A stretch of DNA of 64,000 nt from Gammaproteobacteria bacterium (lineage in GTDB: Bacteria; Pseudomonadota; Gammaproteobacteria; Pseudomonadales; Azotimanducaceae). Shown in pieces: positions 52,056 to 59,498 of this stretch. Positions within the stretch are counted from its first letter, which is position 1; each line of letters opens with the position of its first letter. The notes below the pieces were generated by a model. The model was not told where the DNA came from and did no database searches. It saw only the letters and a list, made by a program, of their open reading frames with translations. The position numbers were made by a program, and so were the translations under genes. The stretch covers positions 25,567-89,566 of the forward strand of contig VXPO01000086.1 of assembly GCA_009839505.1 (NCBI GenBank), read 5' to 3'.

Positions 52056-53083
52056 CGGCCTACCGCGAAGGCTTTGCGCTGGCAGGCGGCAGCGTCGGCG
52101 GTCAGGAAAACGTGAACATCAACGCCGCCGCCCATTGCCACTGCGCCGAAGGGGTTAACGATGATGTCGAGCGGGTCGGCCCACTTGGCGCAGACCGCTT
52201 GCGTAAAGTCGCCCGCGACAACAACGCCGTCCGGACAGTGCGAAGTTTCGATCAGTGGCGCGGTCTTGGCGACCACATCGCCCTCAATGGACTCGCGCTC
52301 CAAAAGGAAGCGCCCGCTAGAGATGTCCACGGACGTCTCCCGCAGCGTCTCCGCCATCGTCGGACCGGCTACGAACGTGATGCGACGCGGGTCGGCGTCG
52401 GCTTTCGCGGCGGCAGAGAACAGCGACACAAGCTCGGCTCGCGTGGGCTGCCCGGACGTGGCAAATTGAACACTCCCGACGCCCGGGGTGTTGACGATGC
52501 CCATGGGGTCGTCGGCTAAGCCGCTGCCCGCGAGCAGCGCGCGGTCAACTGCGTCGTCACAGCTTGCCTGCAAGTGCGACCGTACCCAGTTCTCCGCGGA
52601 GACACTTGACTGCATCAGCATTCCGCGCGTTATGCGCGACCACGCAGTGACGGTCCGGGGGGACACCGCAACGCCAGAGGTTCCCGGCTCGGCCTCGGGC
52701 GCGGAAGCACCGTCGCCGATCCATGTCCCTGCGGCCTCGGTTGTCTCGACCGGCAGCACAATCTCGCCGTTGCCCTCAAGCCCGGACACTTCGACAACAC
52801 CCGCCTCGATCGACCAGCGGCGCGGACGCAGCGCGGGCGACAGACTCGAAGCGACGACAGTGCCGGGAGCGTAACCGGCGGGAGTCCCGCCTTGCAGCGC
52901 GAGGTCAATGTCTCGCGTTTCGATGGGATCTAGCGCGTCGGCAGGTAGGAAGTAGCCTCGAGGCACGCGGTCACGGAACGTGGCTGCTCGCGCGACGCAC
53001 GCCCTAAGCTCGTCGGACTTGCCCTGAGCGCCCCGGGCTTGCACGTCGCGCAGGAGGCGCAGAATAGAGAACTGAGAACTCAT
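52052..53083 (-). CDS. HK97-family major capsid protein
   Basis: A 343-residue capsid protein from ATG 53083, preceded by GGAGGG; the frame to 53128 lacks a site. After a short N-terminal scaffold-like helix (~30-60), the HK97 fold is recognisable: EIVLPVETTEAAGTWIGDGASAPEAEPGTSGVAVSPRTVTAWSRITRGML (E-loop and start of the P-domain), DDAVDRALLAGSG, ADDPMGIVNTPGV and a C-terminal A-domain with GDFTQAVCAKW. This presumably assembles into the satellite's own small head, cleaved by the downstream protease. Confidence 0.87.
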   Translation of the reverse strand: MSSQFSILRLLRDVQARGAQGKSDELRACVARAATFRDRVPRGYFLPADALDPIETRDIDLALQGGTPAGYAPGTVVASSLSPALRPRRWSIEAGVVEVSGLEGNGEIVLPVETTEAAGTWIGDGASAPEAEPGTSGVAVSPRTVTAWSRITRGMLMQSSVSAENWVRSHLQASCDDAVDRALLAGSGLADDPMGIVNTPGVGSVQFATSGQPTRAELVSLFSAAAKADADPRRITFVAGPTMAETLRETSVDISSGRFLLERESIEGDVVAKTAPLIETSHCPDGVVVAGDFTQAVCAKWADPLDIIVNPFGAVAMGGGVDVHVFLTADAAACQRKAFAVGR

Positions 53084-53206
53084 GCGCGGCCCTCCGTGGC
53101 CGTCCATGTGACAGACGTACACTCGCACCGCCGTCCGGGCGAAAGCAACGCGACAGACTGGCGCTTGCAGCGCGGTCGCCGGGTCAACCCATGGGTTGCA
53201 GAACTG

Positions 53207-53689
53207 CTAGGAAGATTCCGGGGCGGGCTGTTCGTGACCGGGAGGCCAGTCTGGGCGCTCGGCACCGGCCTCTCCCATGGCCCACGCCATTACGTCAGGC
53301 GGCGGTATCCTGTCCTTGTTCCACGCTGCGTACAACTGAACGTCTGGGTCGGCGGCCCACTTGGCCAGCACGTCCTCAGTCGGACGCTCTCCGGGAGCGA
53401 ATATGCCTATGGTGGGGAAGTAGCGCGACGAGACGCAAGGCTCGTCACTGTCGGTGCTGGGGGGCGTCTTGCGCAGATCGCGCAAGATCGCATCGGCTCT
53501 CCGGGCTTGCTCGTTCGAGGCCGTAAGGCGGTTCTGATCCCGCAAAACCCGGCTCTTTATGCGGGCTTTCACAGCGTCCCGAAGCAGGTCGGCCTCGGCG
53601 TCCGAGGCTGGGTTTAGCTCCGCGGCCCAATGGTCGTAGAGGCGCTTTTCTGCGGTGGTTCGGAGACCGCTGGGGCGTCTCGCTTTCAT
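53207..53689 (-). CDS. Putative satellite packaging/head protein upstream of capsid
   Basis: A 160-residue protein with a helical N-terminal half (TTAEKRLYDHWAAELNPASDAEADLLRDAVKARIKSRVL...RRADAILRDLRKTP) that loosely resembles small terminase subunits of the P27 type, and a proline-rich C-terminal half with SRYFPTIGIFAPGERPTEDVLAKWAADPDVQ. It is the first gene of the leftward capsid operon, the slot where small terminases often sit. The assignment is positional and tentative. Confidence 0.5.
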   Translation of the reverse strand: MKARRPSGLRTTAEKRLYDHWAAELNPASDAEADLLRDAVKARIKSRVLRDQNRLTASNEQARRADAILRDLRKTPPSTDSDEPCVSSRYFPTIGIFAPGERPTEDVLAKWAADPDVQLYAAWNKDRIPPPDVMAWAMGEAGAERPDWPPGHEQPAPESS

Positions 53690-53770
53690 GTCAACGATCC
53701 TTGTTGGTGGTGTATGTATCTCAGGGTCTAAATCGCAGGCAAGAAGTTAATCGGCTTGGGCAGCTGTCGT

Positions 53771-53818
53771 CGGGGACCACCCCCGGAGAGATTCGTGACC
53801 GGGGGGTGGTCTCCCCGG
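53771..53818. repeat. Long GC-rich imperfect inverted repeat in satellite
   Basis: GGGGACCACCCCCGG and CCGGGGGGTGGTCTCCCC pair as a ~15-bp imperfect stem around a 12-nt loop, in the spacer between the capsid operon and the primase region. With no T-tract it is not a standard terminator; a protein-binding or packaging site is possible. Confidence 0.5.
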
Positions 53819-53989
53819 ATTCCCGCGCTGTCGCCACGTCTAATACACAGACAGGAGTCGGACAGGGCCATTGCGTACCTCCCCTCTTGCCCCTCGCAGA
53901 TCGCGCGATAACGCGCGCTGACAAGCCTGATGGCCTCCGCTCCCATATATGCTTGGCCGTCCACAACCACAGTCCCTATGGAGCGACCG

Positions 53990-54091
53990 ATGGACGACAA
54001 CGACGCAAAGCGCCTCATCAAGTACGCCCGCGCTACAACGACTAATACAACCTTGCTGGTGATCATCGGAGTCCTATTGTTGATCTTCTGA
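53990..54091 (+). CDS. 33-residue single-span membrane peptide in satellite
   Basis: The ATG at 53990 (alternative in-frame ATG 53978) follows GGAG at a 6-nt distance. The product has a charged N-terminus (MDDNDAKRLIKYARA) then a Thr/Asn-containing segment and a 13-residue hydrophobic run ending VLLLIF. It is encoded on the strand opposite to the capsid and primase genes. It could be a lysis-like, exclusion or type I toxin-like peptide, but nothing in the sequence decides between these. Confidence 0.45.
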   Translation: MDDNDAKRLIKYARATTTNTTLLVIIGVLLLIF

Positions 54092-54127
54092 CGGCTCAAG
54101 TCGCCGGTCGCCTTACCTAGCGGTATG

Positions 54128-54240
54128 GGACAATCCATGCTTTGCACCCATCGTGCGGGGGTCCATGTTTTGCGCAAAACATGATGTCTTGCATGCTCAA
54201 CGGTTTTTGCACCCCCGCGCGCGTAGTGCAAAGCATGGCC
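54128..54240. other. Candidate satellite replication origin (iterons and nested palindromes)
   Basis: Directly after the primase stop (54244 on the minus strand) lie nested inverted repeats. Outer CCATGCTTTGCAC (54135-54147) pairs perfectly with 54226-54238; a GCGGGGGT/ACCCCCGC pair lies inside; and the 20-bp perfect palindrome 54164-54183 has CATGTTTTGC arms. The word TG(C/T)TTTGC or its complement occurs at least four times (54138, 54166, 54204, 54227). In SaPI/PICI satellites the origin lies just 3' of rep and carries Rep-binding iterons, so this is the best origin candidate. Confidence 0.6.
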
Positions 54241-54243
54241 GGG

Positions 54244-55872
54244 TCACACCGCTTCATAGATGAAAGCCTTAGTGTGCTGGTCGCGCGTGTAGCGCAGCAT
54301 CTGCGAGTTCTTGGCGACTGCTAGGGCGGCGTAGGCGCGTCGCTGGTTCCACCGCCGTTTGAGCGTCACAACGAGATCGGACGCCACGACGCGGCCGCCG
54401 TTGTGCCTCCTGATCTCGTCGGCCACTTGGAGGGCGTCGGCGTGCGCCTGAGCGTCCCTCTCGTCCTCACGGTGGGCGTCGAGCCACGTGTCGAAGTCCG
54501 AAGCATCGTCTTGGAGTTCGGGCTGTCCCGCTATGGCAATGTCGCGCTCCACGTCCCGCCCGACGCTGCGGCGGTGGACGACACCGCTGCGCAAGGCGAA
54601 CTCGCTGCGCCACACGCCCCGGCATTCGTCCAGCGAGTTCTTGACCTGACCGAACACTATGCCGCCCTGGCGTTTCTCGAACCCCAAGACGAGACGGGCG
54701 ACGTTGGTGTACTCCGACGACCCGATGAAGCGTTCCGAAAACGGAGCGCGGTGACCCTGCGATTTGCGCAGATGGTGGATGCCGATTACGCACTTCCCTT
54801 CAAGAGCCGCGAGCAGCCGCGCGAGCATCTGGCGCACGTCGGCGCTCTTGTCGTTGTCGCCGGTGAGAAGGTCGCGCAGGGGATCGAACACCACGACCTC
54901 TGCATCGCGCACCCGGGTATCGGACTCAAGTGCGTCGAAAACCATCGACAGGCTGGCGGCCACCGCCGAGTCTACGGGCGGCTTGCCAAGGGCTTGGTTG
55001 CGCAGCGCGTAGCCAATGTCTTCGGTCGTGCGGAACCACACGACACGCTTGCCCGAGTGGGCTGCTTGCGCCGCGACCGTGTGGACGAAGGTAGACTTGC
55101 CGGTGCCGTTCCATCCGCCGTAGACGTGCAGCCCTTCCGAGTAGGCCATCCCCGCGAGTTCCTCTAGGAGTGGTTCAGGTTCGACCGGTGTCGCCGCTTT
55201 GCTGTCGTTGTTCCACCGGACGGCAACGCGAGCGACGGCGCTCTGGGTTCTCGACGCGGCGGCGCTGTCAAGCGTTGCGGCGATTTCGGAGTCCTCCAAC
55301 CCGGCAACCCTAGCGGCGGCAACGTAGCGCTTCCGGCGACTCGCGAGCAGGGGGTCGGCGCGGGCTTCGCGATAGAGGGTGTCGTTGCGCGCGTTCTCTG
55401 GCGCGAGGGCGATTGCGAGTGGTCCGCTCGGCGGCTCCGACTCGGGCAGGGTCGAGGCAAGCTGAGTCACCAGCGACTCCACATGCCACAAACAGACGTA
55501 GCCACCCGCGCAGATCAGGTCGCCGCCGACGGATCGGTTTCCCCAGGGGCGCTTTCCGAGACCATCGCCCGCGCGGTACCAGAGGTGCTCGCGTCCTTGA
55601 GTGAGCGAGTCCATGCGCGCGAGCGGGACGCCTAGAACTTGCGCAAGAGAGTCTGCGGCCGCTTTGCCGCCGCGGTCCACGTCGAACACGCCGCAGTTGA
55701 GCGACGAGGGCACGACACCCGCGATACCGCCCCGCTCAGCGTGTCTCTGCGCGTCTTCTTGCGAAGCGGGGTTGTTCCTCCACTTGCCAACAGGGCGCTT
55801 GTCGGGGCCGCACAGCACGAGATGAGCACCTGCGGCGTGCAGCCAGAGGAACGCTTCCTCTCGGCTCAACAT
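54244..55872 (-). CDS. Satellite replication protein: AEP primase-polymerase fused to RecA-like ATPase
   Basis: A 542-residue two-domain protein. The N-terminal ~180 residues are a bifunctional primase/polymerase domain: VLCGPDKRPVGKW, the metal-binding GVFDVDRGG, TQGREHLWYR and GGDLICAGGYVCLW. The second half is a RecA/AAA_25-type ATPase with Walker A VYGGWNGTGKSTFV (~residues 275-288), Walker B EVVVFDPLRDLL and CVIGIHHLRKS. A C-terminal helical part could bind the origin. ATG 55872 gives MLSREEAFLWLHAAG; the longer frame to 55941 has no better site. It should initiate satellite replication. Confidence 0.85.
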   Translation of the reverse strand: MLSREEAFLWLHAAGAHLVLCGPDKRPVGKWRNNPASQEDAQRHAERGGIAGVVPSSLNCGVFDVDRGGKAAADSLAQVLGVPLARMDSLTQGREHLWYRAGDGLGKRPWGNRSVGGDLICAGGYVCLWHVESLVTQLASTLPESEPPSGPLAIALAPENARNDTLYREARADPLLASRRKRYVAAARVAGLEDSEIAATLDSAAASRTQSAVARVAVRWNNDSKAATPVEPEPLLEELAGMAYSEGLHVYGGWNGTGKSTFVHTVAAQAAHSGKRVVWFRTTEDIGYALRNQALGKPPVDSAVAASLSMVFDALESDTRVRDAEVVVFDPLRDLLTGDNDKSADVRQMLARLLAALEGKCVIGIHHLRKSQGHRAPFSERFIGSSEYTNVARLVLGFEKRQGGIVFGQVKNSLDECRGVWRSEFALRSGVVHRRSVGRDVERDIAIAGQPELQDDASDFDTWLDAHREDERDAQAHADALQVADEIRRHNGGRVVASDLVVTLKRRWNQRRAYAALAVAKNSQMLRYTRDQHTKAFIYEAV

Positions 55873-56024
55873 GATGGTGCTGCCTCCCCGAACTGCCGCC
55901 TCATTTTGTCGAACGCGCGGCGTCGGGCTATCCAACACCAAAACCCGCCACTACTCCCGGGCGCTTGAGGTTGTCCTCCCCCGTTCAGGGCACTAGAGTT
56001 TGCTCTGTCTTTTGCAGCTTCCAT
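55866..56024 (-). CDS. 52-residue satellite protein upstream of primase
   Basis: A short gene with a strong AAGGAG site 9 nt before the ATG at 56024. The product has a Gly/Pro/Asn-rich half and then GGFWCWIARRRAFDKMRRQFGE. It ends 7 bp inside the primase gene, so translation is probably coupled. No family recognised. It is supported mainly by the ribosome site and overlap. Confidence 0.5.
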   Translation of the reverse strand: MEAAKDRANSSALNGGGQPQAPGSSGGFWCWIARRRAFDKMRRQFGEAAPSC

Positions 56025-56082
56025 GCAAGACACTCCTTTCGCGCCCGGGCCATCCACCCGGGCGTTTTCCTTGACTGGGATT

Positions 56083-56361
56083 TCATGCGGCAGCGTCGCG
56101 CTTCTGCCGATCCCAACGAATCCGAGCGGCCTTGCGCGCCTTCTCGGATCGGGCGCGCACAGCCTCGACGTCAGCGGCAGTCGACGCCTGCTCGCAGACC
56201 CACGCTTCAACCGTCTCCCGAGTCCATCGGGGCGAGCGTCCCACGCGGAAGTCTGCGGGCGGGAACGTCCCGTCCCGGACGAGTTCGTACAAGGTGCTGA
56301 GGGCGACGCTGATGGCGTCGGCGACGTCCTGCGCTTTCAGCGCGATTGGGGTGGTACTCAT
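56083..56361 (-). CDS. AlpA-like helix-turn-helix regulator/excisionase
   Basis: A 92-residue protein from ATG 56361 (GGGAG upstream). LKAQDVADAISVALSTLYELVRDGTFPPADFRVGRSPRWTRETVEAWV is the standard AlpA/MerR-type helix-turn-helix with the wing residues R-W-R/E-V. The C-terminus is basic (ARSEKARKAARIRWDRQKR). AlpA proteins activate integrase genes or act as excision factors in P4-like islands and Gram-negative PICIs. It is the first leftward gene after attR. Confidence 0.85.
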   Translation of the reverse strand: MSTTPIALKAQDVADAISVALSTLYELVRDGTFPPADFRVGRSPRWTRETVEAWVCEQASTAADVEAVRARSEKARKAARIRWDRQKRDAAA

Positions 56362-56614
56362 GACCGGCTCCCGTTCAGTTCTGACACCGAGTGAGCCGGG
56401 AGTGTTGATCCGGGGGCCGCGATTGGCCCGCTCCTGAACGGAGCGCAAGCCGTTAACTTAGTACCTTCAGGTACCCAGACGCAACAGATTTCTTGCGCGA
56501 ACGTTCGGCAGGTAAGCCCGCCTCGAGCACGACTGCACAATGCTAGTTGTTATGCTAGCATTGGATTCTTTGAACTGATAATTTCTTAATAAAGAACAAG
56601 TTGCGTTAATAGTG
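56362..56614. promoter_or_regulatory. Right-end control region of the satellite
   Basis: No gene is seen in these ~250 nt. The region has several palindromes: GTACCT-TC-AGGTAC (56461-56474), CGAACGTTCG (56499-56508) and AATGCTAG...CTAGCATT (arms 56539-56546 and 56555-56562). It then becomes strikingly AT-rich (56563-56612) up to attR. Likely contents are the leftward promoter, operator sites and integrase arm sites. Confidence 0.5.
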
Positions 56615-56628
56615 TGGCGCGCCCGGAA
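56615..56628. repeat. attR, 14-bp direct repeat inside tRNA-Arg
   Basis: TGGCGCGCCCGGAA, identical to 46781-46794. It forms the 3' terminal 14 nt of the tRNA-Arg gene, so the insertion left an intact tRNA at this end. Confidence 0.82.
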
Positions 56629-56691
56629 GGACTCGAACCTTCAACCGCCGGCTTAGAAGGCCGATGCTCTGTCCAGTTGAGCTACGGGCGC
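56615..56691 (-). tRNA. tRNA-Arg (anticodon TCT), satellite integration target
   Basis: A 77-nt cloverleaf on the minus strand starting GCGCCCGTAGCTCAACTGG. The anticodon loop CTTCTAA between CGGC and GCCG-type stems gives TCT. The T-arm has GGTTCGAGTCC and the gene encodes CCA. Its 3' end carries the attachment core. Confidence 0.96.
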
Positions 56692-56760
56692 TCAGACGAT
56701 GAGGATACCTGCATGTTGGCACACCCCCGACAGGCACCTGGCGACCGCGAAGCCCTCGCG

Positions 56761-56837
<77 letters not shown>

Positions 56838-56871
56838 ATGCCGCGGGTCCGCGATTCTCGCGGGTGGGCGA

Positions 56872-59445
56872 TCATACACCCACGGAGAACTCCATGGCAT
56901 CACCGTCGAAGGTCACGGCGATCGTCTGGCCTGGCGCGAAACGGCCTTCGAGGAGTTCCGCCGACAGGGGGTTCTCCAGCGACCGCTGGATGGCCCGCTT
57001 GAGGGGTCGGGCACCGTACACCGGATCGTAGCCCTGCTCGACCAGCGCCGACATGGCAGCGGCATCGATGGTGAAGCCGTAGCCCTGTTCCTCGAGCCGC
57101 GCCCGCAGGTGGCCGAGCTGGATCTCGGCGATGTCCTTCATGTCGTCCTTTTTCAACGATCCGAAGACCACCACGTCGTCGATGCGGTTGACGAACTCGG
57201 GTCGGAACGCTTGCCGGACGACCTGCAGGACCTCGTCCCGGACCTCCGCTTGTCGACCGTCGGCGGCGAGCGCCTGGACCCGGTCGGAACCCAGGTTCGA
57301 GGTCATGACCAGCACCGTGTTGCGGAAGTCGACGGTGCGGCCGTGGCCGTCCGTCAGGCGGCCGTCGTCCAGTACCTGCAAGAGGATGTTGAACACGTCG
57401 TTGTGCGCCTTCTCCACCTCGTCGAGGAGAATGACGGAGTACGGGCGCCGGCGGACGCGTTCCGTCAACTGGCCGCCTTCCTCGTAGCCGACGTAGCCCG
57501 GCGGCGCGCCGATCAGGCGTGACACCGCATGCCGCTCCATGTACTCCGACATGTCGATGCGCACGATCGCGTCCTCGCTGTCGAACAGCACGTCCGCGAG
57601 TGCACGACAAAGCTCGGTCTTGCCGACGCCGGTGGGGCCGAGGAACAGGAAGCTGCCGTTGGGCCGGTTGGGATCCGCGAGTCCCGCGCGGGCGCGGCGA
57701 ACCGCATTGGCCACTGCGGTCACCGCTTCTTCCTGGCCGACAACGCGGGCGTGCAGCGCATCCTCCAAGTGGAGCAGCTTGTCGCGCTCGCCGCCGAGCA
57801 TCTTCGCCACCGGAACACCGGTCCACTTCGACACGACTTCGGCCACCTCGGCGTCGGTGACCCGGTTGCGCAGCAGCACGTTGGTCCGACCGTCGGGCTC
57901 GGCGGCGTCGGCCAGACGTTTCTCCAGTTCGGGAATCCGGCCGTGCTGCAACTCCGCCATCCGCCCAAGGTCGCCGACCCGCCGGGCGGCATCGAACTCC
58001 ATCCGCGCCGCATCGAGCGCTTCTTTGACCTGCTGTGCATCGCTCACACTGGCCTTCTCTGCCACCCAGACTTCCTCGAGATCGGCGTACTCCCGGTCGA
58101 GTCCGGCGATGGTCTCCTCCAAGTCCATGCGGCGCTGGGTCGAAGCTTCGTCGGTCTCGTCCTTCAGGGTTTCCAACTCGATCTTGTGCTGAATAAGCCG
58201 CCGCTCCAGCCGATCCATGGGCTCCGGCTTGGAGTCCATCTCCACCCGAATCCGGCTGGCAGCTTCGTCCACCAGGTCGATGGCCTTGTCAGGCAGTTGC
58301 CGTCCGGAGATGTAGCGATGCGACAGCCGCGCCGCAGCGATGATCGCGGGGTCGGTGATGTCCACGCCGTGGTGCAGCTCGTAGCGTTCCTTGAGGCCCC
58401 TCAAGATCGCAACGGTGTCCTCGACACTGGGTTCGTCGACCAGCACCTGCTGGAAACGACGCTCCAAGGCAGCGTCCTTCTCGATGTGCTGGCGGTATTC
58501 GTCAAGCGTTGTCGCGCCCACGCAGTGCAGTTCACCCCGGGCCAGGGCGGGCTTGAGCATATTGCCCGCATCCATCGCGCCCTCCGCCTTCCCCGCGCCC
58601 ACGACGGTGTGCAGCTCGTCGATGAACAGGATGACGCTACCTTCCTCACGCGCAAGTTCGTTGAGCACGGCCTTCAAGCGCTCTTCGAACTCGCCGCGGA
58701 ACTTGGCGCCGGCGATCAGGGCACCCATGTCCAGTGCCAGGATGCGCTTGTTCTTCAACCCTTCCGGGACCTCACCGTTGAGGATGCGCTGTGCGAGTCC
58801 CTCGACGATGGCCGTCTTGCCCACCCCGGGTTCGCCAATCAGCACCGGGTTGTTCTTGGTGCGCCGCTGCAGCACCTGGATGGTGCGCCGGATCTCTTCG
58901 TCACGGCCGATGACGGGATCGAGCTTGCCTTCCTCGGCGCGTGCCGTGAGGTCGACCGTGTAGCGTTCGAGCGCCTGCCTCGCGTCCTCGGCGTTGGCGT
59001 CGCGAACAGAGTTTCCGCCCCGAGCAGCGTCAACAGCGGCGCGGAATCGTTCAGCGTCGTATCCGGCGGCACGCATCGCCTCCCCGGCGGGGCCAGTGTC
59101 CTCGCCCATGGCGCCGAGCACTAGCTCGGAGGAGATGAAGTCATCACCGCGACGCTGCGCCTCTCGGTCGGCGAGATTCAGCAGCCGTGCGAGTTCCGGC
59201 GACACCGTCACCTCGCCGGTCGGCTTGCCGATCCGCGGTGTCTCGGCGAGGCGACGCGTGATATCCGCAGCCAACTCCGTTGCATCGATGCCGGCGGTAC
59301 GCAGCAGCGCCTGCGTTCCTGGATCGTCCAGGAACGCCGCGAGCAGGTGCAGGGCCTCCACGGCGGGAGAGTCGCGCCCGACCGCTAGGGACTGGGCGGC
59401 TGCCAGTGCTCCCTGGAGGCGGGTCGTCAATCGATCAAGCTGCAT
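56872..59445 (-). CDS. clpB: Protein disaggregase ClpB
   Basis: An 857-residue Hsp100 (E. coli ClpB also 857). It has an N-terminal repeat domain ([17 protein letters not shown]), NBD1 Walker A ([13 protein letters not shown]), the coiled-coil middle domain (~400-520), NBD2 Walker A ([14 protein letters not shown]) and the pore-loop YVGYEEGG. It rescues aggregated proteins together with DnaK. It lies just upstream of the tRNA-Pro gene on the same strand. Confidence 0.97.
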   Translation of the reverse strand: MQLDRLTTRLQGALAAAQSLAVGRDSPAVEALHLLAAFLDDPGTQALLRTAGIDATELAADITRRLAETPRIGKPTGEVTVSPELARLLNLADREAQRRGDDFISSELVLGAMGEDTGPAGEAMRAAGYDAERFRAAVDAARGGNSVRDANAEDARQALERYTVDLTARAEEGKLDPVIGRDEEIRRTIQVLQRRTKNNPVLIGEPGVGKTAIVEGLAQRILNGEVPEGLKNKRILALDMGALIAGAKFRGEFEERLKAVLNELAREEGSVILFIDELHTVVGAGKAEGAMDAGNMLKPALARGELHCVGATTLDEYRQHIEKDAALERRFQQVLVDEPSVEDTVAILRGLKERYELHHGVDITDPAIIAAARLSHRYISGRQLPDKAIDLVDEAASRIRVEMDSKPEPMDRLERRLIQHKIELETLKDETDEASTQRRMDLEETIAGLDREYADLEEVWVAEKASVSDAQQVKEALDAARMEFDAARRVGDLGRMAELQHGRIPELEKRLADAAEPDGRTNVLLRNRVTDAEVAEVVSKWTGVPVAKMLGGERDKLLHLEDALHARVVGQEEAVTAVANAVRRARAGLADPNRPNGSFLFLGPTGVGKTELCRALADVLFDSEDAIVRIDMSEYMERHAVSRLIGAPPGYVGYEEGGQLTERVRRRPYSVILLDEVEKAHNDVFNILLQVLDDGRLTDGHGRTVDFRNTVLVMTSNLGSDRVQALAADGRQAEVRDEVLQVVRQAFRPEFVNRIDDVVVFGSLKKDDMKDIAEIQLGHLRARLEEQGYGFTIDAAAMSALVEQGYDPVYGARPLKRAIQRSLENPLSAELLEGRFAPGQTIAVTFDGDAMEFSVGV

Positions 59446-59498
59446 GCTCTACCCTGCTGAAGTTCCATCATCTCTAAGTGCGTCCAGATCCTCGTGTT

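Larger units (their letters stand above)
46781..56628. mobile_element. Integrated phage satellite (PICI-like), ~9.8 kb
   Basis: The element is bounded by a 14-bp direct repeat (TGGCGCGCCCGGAA) whose right copy is the 3' end of tRNA-Arg. It encodes integrase, a proteasome-like hydrolase, small unknowns, HK97-type capsid and protease, a primase-polymerase ATPase with a candidate origin, and an AlpA-like regulator. No terminase large subunit, portal, tail, lysis gene or large repressor is recognisable, so it is too small and incomplete for an autonomous phage but has the int/alpA/rep/capsid set expected of a capsid-encoding satellite. Rightward genes occupy the left half and leftward genes the right half. 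Confidence 0.8.

Noticed and set aside
56041..56078. Rho-independent terminator (CGCCCGGG stem with TTTT) between AlpA-like gene and primase
   Set aside because: The T-run follows the stem only on the plus strand, where no gene needs it, and it is just four Ts; on the coding strand it is merely a hairpin.
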